Origin: an uncultured Bacilli bacterium
Lineage (GTDB): Bacteria > Bacillota_I > Bacilli_A > RF39 > UBA660
NCBI GenBank assembly: GCA_947629205.1
Contig: CANRCV010000009.1
Coordinates: forward strand, 1-37,301
Direction: 5' to 3'
DNA length: 37,301 nt
Shown: piece after piece, positions 19,586-27,271 of the stretch
Numbering within the stretch: the stretch's first letter is position 1
Layout of the letters: each line of letters starts with the position of its first letter
The notes under the pieces: generated by a model
The model's input: the letters and a program-made list of their open reading frames with translations, nothing else
What the model was told of the DNA's origin: nothing
Database searches by the model: none
Made by a program: the position numbers and the translations under genes

Positions 19586-20207
19586 TTTTTAGTACCTCCT
19601 CAATGTAATTTATAGCAGCTTCATCACATACTAAACAATCAGCATTACAAATATCATAACAATTGATTTCATCAGCAAGAATTGCATAAGTATAACCTAA
19701 ATTTCTGGTTGCCATATAAAGATTTTCACAATCTTCTTTCGTTACAAATAATACCTTTCCTGCTAATTTTAATGTATCTAATAAAGCTTTTATATCTTTT
19801 GTTTTTAAACTATCTAAGTTTAAATTATCAATCACAACTAATTCTTTACCAGTAAATTTATACGTAAGAGCACTTTTTAAAGCAAGAACTCTTTCCTTTT
19901 TATTTATTTTAAATGTATAATTTCTTGGAAGAACCCCTAAAGCAATTCCTCCACCTCTCCATACTGGTGAACGATTAGATCCAGCTCTGGCACGTCCAGT
20001 ACCTTTTTGTTTATAAGGTTTTCTTCCACCACCAGAAACCTCTGCTCTCGTTTTTGTCTTTGCTGTTCCTTGACGAGTTGCAGCAAGTTGTAAACGAATC
20101 ATTTTCTTTAAACAATCATCATTAGTTTCAATTTTCCATATAGAATCACTTAGAGTGATATCTTTAAGTTTTTCACCTTTAGTATTTTTAAGTTCAACTT
20201 TTGCCAT
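19578..20207 (-). CDS. rplD: 50S ribosomal protein L4
   Basis: KTRAEVSGGGRKPYKQKGTGRARAGSNRSPVWRGGG. Confidence 0.96.
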   Translation of the reverse strand: MAKVELKNTKGEKLKDITLSDSIWKIETNDDCLKKMIRLQLAATRQGTAKTKTRAEVSGGGRKPYKQKGTGRARAGSNRSPVWRGGGIALGVLPRNYTFKINKKERVLALKSALTYKFTGKELVVIDNLNLDSLKTKDIKALLDTLKLAGKVLFVTKEDCENLYMATRNLGYTYAILADEINCYDICNADCLVCDEAAINYIEEVLKND

Positions 20208-20229
20208 ACTTTATCCCTCCAATAGTGTC

Positions 20230-21087
20230 CTAATTTTCTTCTTCTACTACTTCTTCAGTAGTTTCATTATTTTCTTCTTCTTTATTTTCTTCTGCTACTT
20301 CATTACTTTCTTCAACTGTTTCTACAGTTTCTTCTGTACTCACTGTATTTTCTTCTTCAACTGTTTTTACATCCTCAACAGTTTCTTCTACAGTTTCAGT
20401 GTTTTCTACAGTATCCACAACCGTTTCTTCTACATAAGAAAGTACTTCAAAATCACTTTTCTTTTTATTATTTTTAATAGCAGATTTAATTAAAACTAAT
20501 GAATTTTTAGGTCCAGGTACATTTCCACTTATCAAAATGTAATTTTCTTCGGCATTGACCTCAATAATTTGTAAATTTTGAATCGTAATGGTTTCATTAC
20601 CCATATGTCCTGGTAATTTTTTACCCTTTAATACTCTTTTTGGTAACATCGTACCTAAAGATCCTGGTCCTCTATGATAATGTGATCCATGAGCCATAGG
20701 TCCACGACTTTGATTGTATCTTTTAATAACACCTTCAAAACCTTTTCCTTTAGATGTACCAGTTACATCCACAATTTCTCCAGCTTCAAAAACATCCGCT
20801 TTTAAAATTTGTCCTTGTGTGTACTCTCCATCTACATTTCTTAATTCTTTTAAGAAGCGCTTAGGGGTAGTACTTGCTTTTTTTGCATGTCCAATTTCTT
20901 GTTTGGTTGCATTTTTTTCTTTTTTGTCTACTACGCCAAGTTGAATGGCATTATAACCATCTGTATCCATTGTTTTTACTTGCATTACTACATTTGGAGT
21001 AATTTCAACAACAGTTACAGGAATCAATTTACCTTCTTTAGTAAAGACTTGTGTCATTCCAACTTTACGTCCTAAGATTCCTTTCAT
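20230..21087 (-). CDS. rplC: 50S ribosomal protein L3 with long acidic C-terminal extension
   Basis: [32 protein letters not shown]; acidic tail after ..IKNNKKK. Confidence 0.95.
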   Translation of the reverse strand: MKGILGRKVGMTQVFTKEGKLIPVTVVEITPNVVMQVKTMDTDGYNAIQLGVVDKKEKNATKQEIGHAKKASTTPKRFLKELRNVDGEYTQGQILKADVFEAGEIVDVTGTSKGKGFEGVIKRYNQSRGPMAHGSHYHRGPGSLGTMLPKRVLKGKKLPGHMGNETITIQNLQIIEVNAEENYILISGNVPGPKNSLVLIKSAIKNNKKKSDFEVLSYVEETVVDTVENTETVEETVEDVKTVEEENTVSTEETVETVEESNEVAEENKEEENNETTEEVVEEEN

Positions 21088-21107
21088 ATTTTTAATTCCT
21101 TTCTTTT

Positions 21108-21416
21108 TTATAATTTAATATCGATGTCTACACCACTTGGAATATCTAAGTGTGTTAAAGCATCAACAATTTCTTTACTAGGATCTAAGATATCAATAAG
21201 TCTTTTATGCGTACGACTTTCAAATTGTTCTCTTGAATCCTTGTATTTGTGAACTGCTCTTAATACAGTAACTTTCTCAATTTCCGTTGGAAGGGGAATT
21301 GGTCCACTTACTTTTCCTCCAAGTCTTTTCACCGTTTCGACGATTTTAACTGCAGCTAAATCTAATGTTTTATTATCAAAAGCTCTTAAGTTAATTCGTA
21401 CTTTGTTTTTTGACAT
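21108..21416 (-). CDS. rpsJ: 30S ribosomal protein S10
   Basis: [32 protein letters not shown]. Confidence 0.97.
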   Translation of the reverse strand: MSKNKVRINLRAFDNKTLDLAAVKIVETVKRLGGKVSGPIPLPTEIEKVTVLRAVHKYKDSREQFESRTHKRLIDILDPSKEIVDALTHLDIPSGVDIDIKL

Positions 21417-21541
21417 TTACATGTCCTCCTTTCGCCTATATCGAGTATAGACTAGCTCCGTACAAATTCCCTGAATTCTAAATTTTGTTTTAACAACTCA
21501 ACCTAGTGTATCAGCAACCTCGCACATCCAAGCCGTCATAC
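21417..21541 (-). promoter_or_regulatory. Long 5' leader of the S10 operon (candidate autoregulatory leader)
   Basis: About 125 nt, GC-richer than neighbouring intergenic DNA, ending ..TATAGGCGAAAGGAGGACATGTAA-ATG. Confidence 0.5.
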
Positions 21542-21548
21542 GAAATCA

Positions 21549-21577
21549 ATTATAGCAATATATTATATGAAAATCAA
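21549..21577 (-). promoter_or_regulatory. S10 operon promoter TTGATT-17-TATAAT
   Basis: -10 complement at 21549-21554, -35 complement at 21572-21577. Confidence 0.7.
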
Positions 21578-21598
21578 GTATAAATTTGCACAAATACC

Positions 21599-21628
21599 CA
21601 AAAAAAGAAGAGGCATCCACTCTTCTTA
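21599..21628 (-). terminator. Terminator downstream of cassette 1
   Basis: AAGAAGAG / CTCTTCTT arms, T run on minus strand (Ts also on plus side, possibly bidirectional). Confidence 0.8.
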
Positions 21629-21651
21629 TTGTTTTTTTGTTAATAAATAGA

Positions 21652-22143
21652 TTAATCTTGATCTTCCGCTGTAAGATTTATTTTTTGACAAGTATAACCA
21701 GATTGTTCTAATTCATGTAAATAACTTTCTTCATAATATTCATAATTTCCTTGTATTGTACTTAATGTATAAGAAAGACTTAAGGTACTATTATCTTGTA
21801 CAATATTTTCAGGTATCCAGTTTAATTCATTTGTTACATAAGAATAGTAATAATTTAAATCATTCAAGTTTTTAAAATAACATGTTTGTCTATAAATATC
21901 TGGAGAAATAGCATTGTCCGTTCCAATATAAAATGAATAATCTTCTACAATTCGATATGAAAGGTTAGCAGCTTCATAAACATAATCTCCTTCTTTAGAA
22001 CAAGATATTCTCTCCGTAACAGTAGAATCGGTTGGAAGATTATTTTTTACTTTCTTATCTTTTTTTTGCCATATAAGTACCCCTTCAACTAAAAGGACAA
22101 AGATTAGTAACAGTATTAAAATCAAAATAGTACGTTTTTTCAT
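21652..22143 (-). CDS. Small membrane-anchored partner protein, cassette 1 (start corrected)
   Basis: MKKRTILILILLLIFVLLVEGVLIW TM; paralogous to 23781-24290. Confidence 0.7.
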   Translation of the reverse strand: MKKRTILILILLLIFVLLVEGVLIWQKKDKKVKNNLPTDSTVTERISCSKEGDYVYEAANLSYRIVEDYSFYIGTDNAISPDIYRQTCYFKNLNDLNYYYSYVTNELNWIPENIVQDNSTLSLSYTLSTIQGNYEYYEESYLHELEQSGYTCQKINLTAEDQD

Positions 22144-22151
22144 TTCACACC

Positions 22152-23681
22152 TCACCAACCACATCCATTAGGACAAGGTCCACAACGCTCACAGCAATGG
22201 TTTTTAGCATAAGATTGTCCAGGTTGACAGGAACCATAACATGCTGAATTTTTAGAACCAGGAGTTTGTTCACAACAAGAACATGTACTAGAACCTCCGC
22301 CGCCTCCACCGGAACTTTCACATGGGCTAGTATGGCAAGAGGTTGACTCTGATCTGGATCCACAAGTAAAGCCACTACCAAATGTACTATAGTAGGTTAT
22401 GGTTCTTGATTTTGATCCTCCTCCACAAGATTTACTACAACTTCCCCATGAGCCATAGCTTTCACGATAAGAGGTACATTTATCTACATAAACATCAACA
22501 TCTTTATTACAAGTCGTTTTATTTCCAGCTTTGTCTTCGATATCATAATTCCAATTATCAGTTTTGGTATTACTATTATAAATTTTCGTTATTTCGTTTT
22601 GTAATACACATCCACTTTCCTCATCCTTACATGCAAGAGTGATAGTTCGATCACTTTTGGTCCATGTTGTAGATTCTCCCGTCCAAATACATTCTGGTGC
22701 CGTTTTATCTACTTTTTCTATTTTTATTTCTTTACTACTTATATCTTCAGCATAATTTCCAGCTTTATCTTTTACACAGATATAATAAGTTCCATTATCA
22801 AGAGTGGTTTCATAATTATTGCTATCTTGTTCAATATAGACAACTTTAGTACAATCACTATCTTTTCCTATATAATATCCACCGATTCCAGAACCATTTC
22901 CATCACTTGCTGTTGCACTTACTTTTTTATCAGTATTGGTCCATTCATGTTCTTTTTCGATTTGTACCTCATAAATAACCGGTTTTTGTTTATCAATTCT
23001 TACCCAAACACTGGCTTGGTAACTTACTCCACCGTCTGTTTCTACTATAACAGTATAGTTGGTATTAATAATTTGTTCCGCACTAACTAAGTATTCATCT
23101 TTATTTGTAGTATCTCTTGAAACATTAGATTGCCATGTAATCGTTTTAATGGATTCGTTTTTTAAATCTTCATTTAACACTGCTTTTAAAATTACATTTT
23201 TATTGGTCCAACTATTATTTTCTATTTTATTTCCTTTCGTAACATTATCATTTGTTTCATAAACCTCTATATTTAAATTTAAATTTTTAATAGTTAAATT
23301 GCTTACTTCGCATTCTTCTTCATTAGAATATCTTCCATACAAATTATCGTTATCCCTCTCAATATTAACGATATGACAATTTAGGTTTTCTCTAGTAATA
23401 GGATTATAAACATTCCCTTCTTCATCATCAGCATCAATATATCCTTCTTTTACTAAAGTATCTACATTGGTAAGAAGATTTCCTGTATCAGTAGCATAAT
23501 TCGCAGCTTTAGATTCAATATAACTGATTAAGTTTTCATAAGCTTTTTCTTTTAAATTTTTTTGGATAGCATTATAACCACTCATCGCTATAGTGGTTAT
23601 AATAGCAAGTAAAACAATAACTGCTAATAATTCTACTATCGTAAACCCTCTTTGTTTGATTTTCATAATTATTTTTCTCAT
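22152..23681 (-). CDS. Prepilin-type protein with Ig-like modules, TSP1-like repeat and Cys-rich tail, cassette 1 (start corrected)
   Basis: KQRGFTIVELLAVIVLLAIITTIA; two DKAGN modules; WGSCSKSCGGGSKSRT; 10-Cys tail. Confidence 0.8.
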   Translation of the reverse strand: MRKIIMKIKQRGFTIVELLAVIVLLAIITTIAMSGYNAIQKNLKEKAYENLISYIESKAANYATDTGNLLTNVDTLVKEGYIDADDEEGNVYNPITRENLNCHIVNIERDNDNLYGRYSNEEECEVSNLTIKNLNLNIEVYETNDNVTKGNKIENNSWTNKNVILKAVLNEDLKNESIKTITWQSNVSRDTTNKDEYLVSAEQIINTNYTVIVETDGGVSYQASVWVRIDKQKPVIYEVQIEKEHEWTNTDKKVSATASDGNGSGIGGYYIGKDSDCTKVVYIEQDSNNYETTLDNGTYYICVKDKAGNYAEDISSKEIKIEKVDKTAPECIWTGESTTWTKSDRTITLACKDEESGCVLQNEITKIYNSNTKTDNWNYDIEDKAGNKTTCNKDVDVYVDKCTSYRESYGSWGSCSKSCGGGSKSRTITYYSTFGSGFTCGSRSESTSCHTSPCESSGGGGGGSSTCSCCEQTPGSKNSACYGSCQPGQSYAKNHCCERCGPCPNGCGW

Positions 23682-23709
23682 TTCTTTCTTTCCTATTCTT
23701 CTACATTTG

Positions 23710-23738
23710 ATTATAACTATAGAATAAATAAGTGTCAA
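23710..23738 (-). promoter_or_regulatory. Consensus promoter of cassette 1: TTGACA-17-TATAAT
   Basis: -10 complement at 23710-23715, -35 complement at 23733-23738. Confidence 0.8.
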
Positions 23739-23740
23739 TT

Positions 23741-23775
23741 AAAAAAAAGAAAATAATCTTTTAAGACTACTTTCT
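23741..23775 (-). terminator. Terminator downstream of cassette 2
   Basis: Minus AGAAAGTAGTC-TTAAAA-GATTATTTTCT (two G-U pairs) then T8. Confidence 0.7.
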
Positions 23776-23780
23776 TCTAA

Positions 23781-24290
23781 TTAATCATCTACAGGTATTT
23801 CTGTTTCATCACATTGATATTCCATTGCTCTTTTTAATTGTTCAACATATGCATCACTATATTCTTTTATATCTCCTTGTAAATTTCTTACATAACGGAC
23901 AATTGTTAAATCTTCTTCATTTTTTTGATAATTTGGATCCGTTAAACTTATATCCCATTTATTAGCCATAGAAACATAATAAGTATTTAAATCATTTAGA
24001 TTTGAAAAATAATAAGTCATGGCATATATATCTGGAACAAGTTTATTATTACTATCTACATAAAAAGCATAATCGCTAGTAAAATTGAAAGTAATATTGG
24101 TATCTTCATCTACTATGTTATCTAAATGTTTAGAGCAAGAAATTCTTTTTACTAATTCTGTAGAATCTGTAGGATTTGAATTTTCAATAGTTTTTTCTTC
24201 TTTCTTATTAAAATGCGAGAAAAGAATTTCTCCAAAAACAATACATAGAATAAGAAAAATAGAAATAATGATAATTTTATTTTTTTTCAT
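23781..24290 (-). CDS. Small membrane-anchored partner protein, cassette 2
   Basis: MKKNKIIIISIFLILCIVFGEILF TM; shares PTDST..RISCSK and NLNDLN.YY motifs with 21652-22143. Confidence 0.7.
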   Translation of the reverse strand: MKKNKIIIISIFLILCIVFGEILFSHFNKKEEKTIENSNPTDSTELVKRISCSKHLDNIVDEDTNITFNFTSDYAFYVDSNNKLVPDIYAMTYYFSNLNDLNTYYVSMANKWDISLTDPNYQKNEEDLTIVRYVRNLQGDIKEYSDAYVEQLKRAMEYQCDETEIPVDD

Positions 24291-24314
24291 TTCAATAATA
24301 TCTCCTTATAACTA

Positions 24315-25832
24315 TTAAGGGTATGGACAATTACACCAATCACAACATGGTCCATATTTTCCACCAGTTGCTCTTGTTTCTGGATCATCACAACATCCCC
24401 AGCATGAAGAGGAACCATCTTTTTTGCAAGAACGGCCTCCGCCGCCTCCGCTGCTTCCGCCACTACTTGAGCCACTATCACTTTCACATGGGCTAGTATG
24501 GCAAGAGGTTGACTCAGATCTTGATCCACAAGTAAAGCCACTACCAAATGTACTATAGTAAGTTATTGTTCTTGACTTATGTCCTCCTCCACAAGATCTA
24601 CTACAACTTCCCCATGATCCATAACTTGCACGTGTGGAGGTACACTTATCTACATAAACATCAACGTCTTTATTACAAGTCGTTTTATTTCCAGCTTTGT
24701 CTTCAATTTCATAATTCCAATTATCTGTTTTCGTATTACTATTATAAATTTTCGTTATTTCGTTTTGTAATACACATCCACTTTCCTCATCCTTACATCC
24801 AAGAGTGATAGTTCGATCACTTTTGGTCCATACTGTAGATTCTCCCGTCCAGATACATTCTGGTGCCGTTTTATCTACTTTTTCAATTTTTAATTCATAA
24901 TGGCTTACATCTTCTGTATAGTTTCCAGCTTTATCTTTTACACAGATATAATAAGTTCCATTATCAAGAGCAGTTTCATAATTGTTGCTTTCTTGTTCAA
25001 TAAAAGTTGCTTTTGTACAATCTTGTTCATTTCCTACATAATATCCACTTATTCCCGAACCATTGCCATCACTTGCACTAATATTTAGTTTTTTGTCTTC
25101 TTTTACCCAATCATTTTCTCTTTCGATTTGTGCCTCATATATAACAGGTCTTTGTTTATCTATTTTTACTACGACACTTGCTTGATAACTGACTCCACCC
25201 TCAGTTTCTACTATAACAGTATAGTTGGTATTAATGATTTGCTCTGCACTAACTAAATATTCATCTTTATTCGTTGTTTCTCTTGCAATATTAGATTGCC
25301 ATGTAATGTTTTTAATGGGTTCGTTTTTTAAATCTTCATTTAACACTGCTTTTAAAATGACATTTTTATTGGTCCAACTATTATTTTCTATTTTATTTCC
25401 TTTCGTGACATTATCACTGGTTTCATACATTTCTATATTTAAGTTTAAATTTTTAATTGTAAGGTTTGTGGTCTCACATTCTTCTTCATTCGAATATCTT
25501 CCATATAAATTATCGTTATCCCTCTCAATATTAACAATATGACAATTTAGGTTTTCTTTTGTAATTGGATTATAAACATTCCCCTCTTCATCATCAGCAT
25601 CGATATAACCTTCTTTAACTAATGTATCGACATTGGTTAGAAGATTACCTGTATCAGTAGCATAATTTGCAGCTTTGGATTCAATGTAACTGATTAAGTT
25701 TTCATAAGCTTTTTCTTTTAAATTTTTTTGAATAGCATTATAACCACTCATTGCTATAGTGGTTATAATGGCAAGTAAGACAATAACGGCAAGTAACTCT
25801 ACTATCGTAAATCCTCTTTGTTTTCTTTTCAT
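24315..25832 (-). CDS. Prepilin-type protein with Ig-like modules, TSP1-like repeat and Cys-rich tail, cassette 2
   Basis: MKRKQRGFTIVELLAVIVLLAIITTIA; WGSCSRSCGGGHKSRT; 8-Cys tail; close paralog of 22152-23681. Confidence 0.8.
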   Translation of the reverse strand: MKRKQRGFTIVELLAVIVLLAIITTIAMSGYNAIQKNLKEKAYENLISYIESKAANYATDTGNLLTNVDTLVKEGYIDADDEEGNVYNPITKENLNCHIVNIERDNDNLYGRYSNEEECETTNLTIKNLNLNIEMYETSDNVTKGNKIENNSWTNKNVILKAVLNEDLKNEPIKNITWQSNIARETTNKDEYLVSAEQIINTNYTVIVETEGGVSYQASVVVKIDKQRPVIYEAQIERENDWVKEDKKLNISASDGNGSGISGYYVGNEQDCTKATFIEQESNNYETALDNGTYYICVKDKAGNYTEDVSHYELKIEKVDKTAPECIWTGESTVWTKSDRTITLGCKDEESGCVLQNEITKIYNSNTKTDNWNYEIEDKAGNKTTCNKDVDVYVDKCTSTRASYGSWGSCSRSCGGGHKSRTITYYSTFGSGFTCGSRSESTSCHTSPCESDSGSSSGGSSGGGGGRSCKKDGSSSCWGCCDDPETRATGGKYGPCCDWCNCPYP

Positions 25833-25852
25833 CTATGATCAACTCTATTTTA

Positions 25853-25882
25853 ATAATACCCCCCCCCCGATGGCTTTGTCAA
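25853..25882 (-). promoter_or_regulatory. Candidate phase-variable promoter of cassette 2: TTGACA-18 (includes G10)-TATTAT
   Basis: -10 complement 25853-25858, C10 at 25859-25868, -35 complement 25877-25882. Confidence 0.7.
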
Positions 25883-25883
25883 C

Positions 25884-25913
25884 AAAAAAACGCAATTTTA
25901 AGTTTGCGTTTTT
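25884..25913 (-). terminator. Terminator of the cadherin-like surface protein gene (possibly bidirectional)
   Basis: AAAAACGCAA / TTGCGTTTTT arms with A/T tracts on both sides. Confidence 0.75.
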
Positions 25914-27258
25914 ACCTTTTCTTTTTAATAAAACTTAGTACAATTACAAGACCTAGAATACAATCAAAAATAGATAATGTTTTAATCCAAAAATCTTGTT
26001 TATCGATTTGTTCTTGTTGTTCTTCTATTTCTGTATCTTGTTCTTCCATAAATGAATTATCCTCAACTTGTTCTTCTTCAATTATAGTATTATTTGTATT
26101 TGGTAAATCTTCTTCTACAACAAAAGATTCCATTGGTACTGTTTCTTCTTGTGTTGTTTGTGTATTTTTATTTGTTGTAGTAGATGTTGATGATGTAACA
26201 GTTGTTTTCTTTTTAGAAATACTACTTTCTTGTTTCGTTGGAACAAAAAAATCTGTGGTATCAATCTCTTCATCATGTACGATTAAAAAGACATAAGAAT
26301 TTTTTGTAATTCCATCATCTGCTATGATGGTAAGTGTACATGAGGTAGTTGCATTTCCAACGTTACATGCATCACTTGTATGACTTTTTTTATCACTATT
26401 CGTTATAAAAGTAAAATACAACTTTTGTGTTGTTTTTCCTACTTTTACAGAATACACCTTTTTATCTGGTTGAAACGAAGGAGATAAGATACCTCCATGA
26501 ACCACTAAGTTCGAAATACTAGCATCATTAGAAGCAATTTTATTATTTTCATATTTTCTCGTTACAGTTACGGTATATGTTTTTTGATTTCCAGCTTCTG
26601 CAGCAATGACAATTTTACACAAATTCACTCCTGGATTTAAAGAACAAGTAGTTCCAGAAATGACTTTAGCATGAGTACCATTTGGTATAGCATTCCAAGT
26701 AATAGAACGAACTTGATTTTCAACGGTCATGCTATATAGTTCTAAAGAAGAATCAAAACTTGGACTTAAAGAACCAACATTTGGTTTTAAACTTTTTAAA
26801 GAGGCATCTTTACTTTTACTACAAGTTTTATTAAATTCACTTTCTAAAACAAGAGTACCATTTTCTCCAAAAAAGTTACCATATATATCTTTCATACAAG
26901 TATTATAATTATAACTTACTTTAGGTAAAGAATATCTACTATTATCATGCATCGTGACCTCTATAATAGCAATGGTATAATTACCACTAATAGCACCATC
27001 ATGATAAAAATAAAATTCATTATTTGTACCTGTTTTATTTATCCAATTGGATTGCATCGTAATACGACTGATCGATCCATTGGTTATATTAAAAGTACCT
27101 TGAATCGTATTTAATTTCATATCTTGAATTGTTAGAGCAAATTCATAAGTTGTTGCACTTGTTTTTTTTGAATCTGTTAAAGAAATACTAGATGCATGAA
27201 CCCTATTACATGCTAAAAACAAACAAAACAAAAATACAACAAATTTTAACCTTTTCAT
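25912..27258 (-). CDS. Secreted, C-terminally membrane-anchored protein with tandem cadherin-like beta-sandwich repeats
   Basis: Signal peptide; two related modules (DASLKSLKPNVGSLSPSFDSSLELYSMTVEN / DASISNLVVHGGILSPSFQPDKKVYSVKVG); C-terminal TM and KKKR. Confidence 0.65.
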   Translation of the reverse strand: MKRLKFVVFLFCLFLACNRVHASSISLTDSKKTSATTYEFALTIQDMKLNTIQGTFNITNGSISRITMQSNWINKTGTNNEFYFYHDGAISGNYTIAIIEVTMHDNSRYSLPKVSYNYNTCMKDIYGNFFGENGTLVLESEFNKTCSKSKDASLKSLKPNVGSLSPSFDSSLELYSMTVENQVRSITWNAIPNGTHAKVISGTTCSLNPGVNLCKIVIAAEAGNQKTYTVTVTRKYENNKIASNDASISNLVVHGGILSPSFQPDKKVYSVKVGKTTQKLYFTFITNSDKKSHTSDACNVGNATTSCTLTIIADDGITKNSYVFLIVHDEEIDTTDFFVPTKQESSISKKKTTVTSSTSTTTNKNTQTTQEETVPMESFVVEEDLPNTNNTIIEEEQVEDNSFMEEQDTEIEEQQEQIDKQDFWIKTLSIFDCILGLVIVLSFIKKKR

Positions 27259-27271
27259 TCTAAATTCCCCC

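Noticed and set aside
20155-20493. Plus-strand 112-aa Phe-rich ORF opposite rplC/rplD
   Set aside because: Reverse frame of the Glu-rich L3 tail (GAA codons read as TTC); not a plausible protein
22145-22381. Same-strand 78-aa ORF inside the 3' part of pilin 1 (and its counterpart 24287-24547 in pilin 2)
   Set aside because: Alternative frame of the Gly/Cys-rich coding region; present in both because the parent sequence is duplicated; no RBS seen
22382-25542. Plus-strand ORFs opposite the pilin genes (22382, 22827, 23059, 24548, 24900, 25225)
   Set aside because: Antisense frames duplicated along with the parent genes; Tyr/Phe/Ser-rich low-complexity translations typical of shadow ORFs
25835-26296. 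Plus-strand 153-aa ORF opposite the cadherin-like protein and the poly-C tract
   Set aside because: Reverse frame of a Thr/Glu/Gln-rich linker; no RBS or recognised domain
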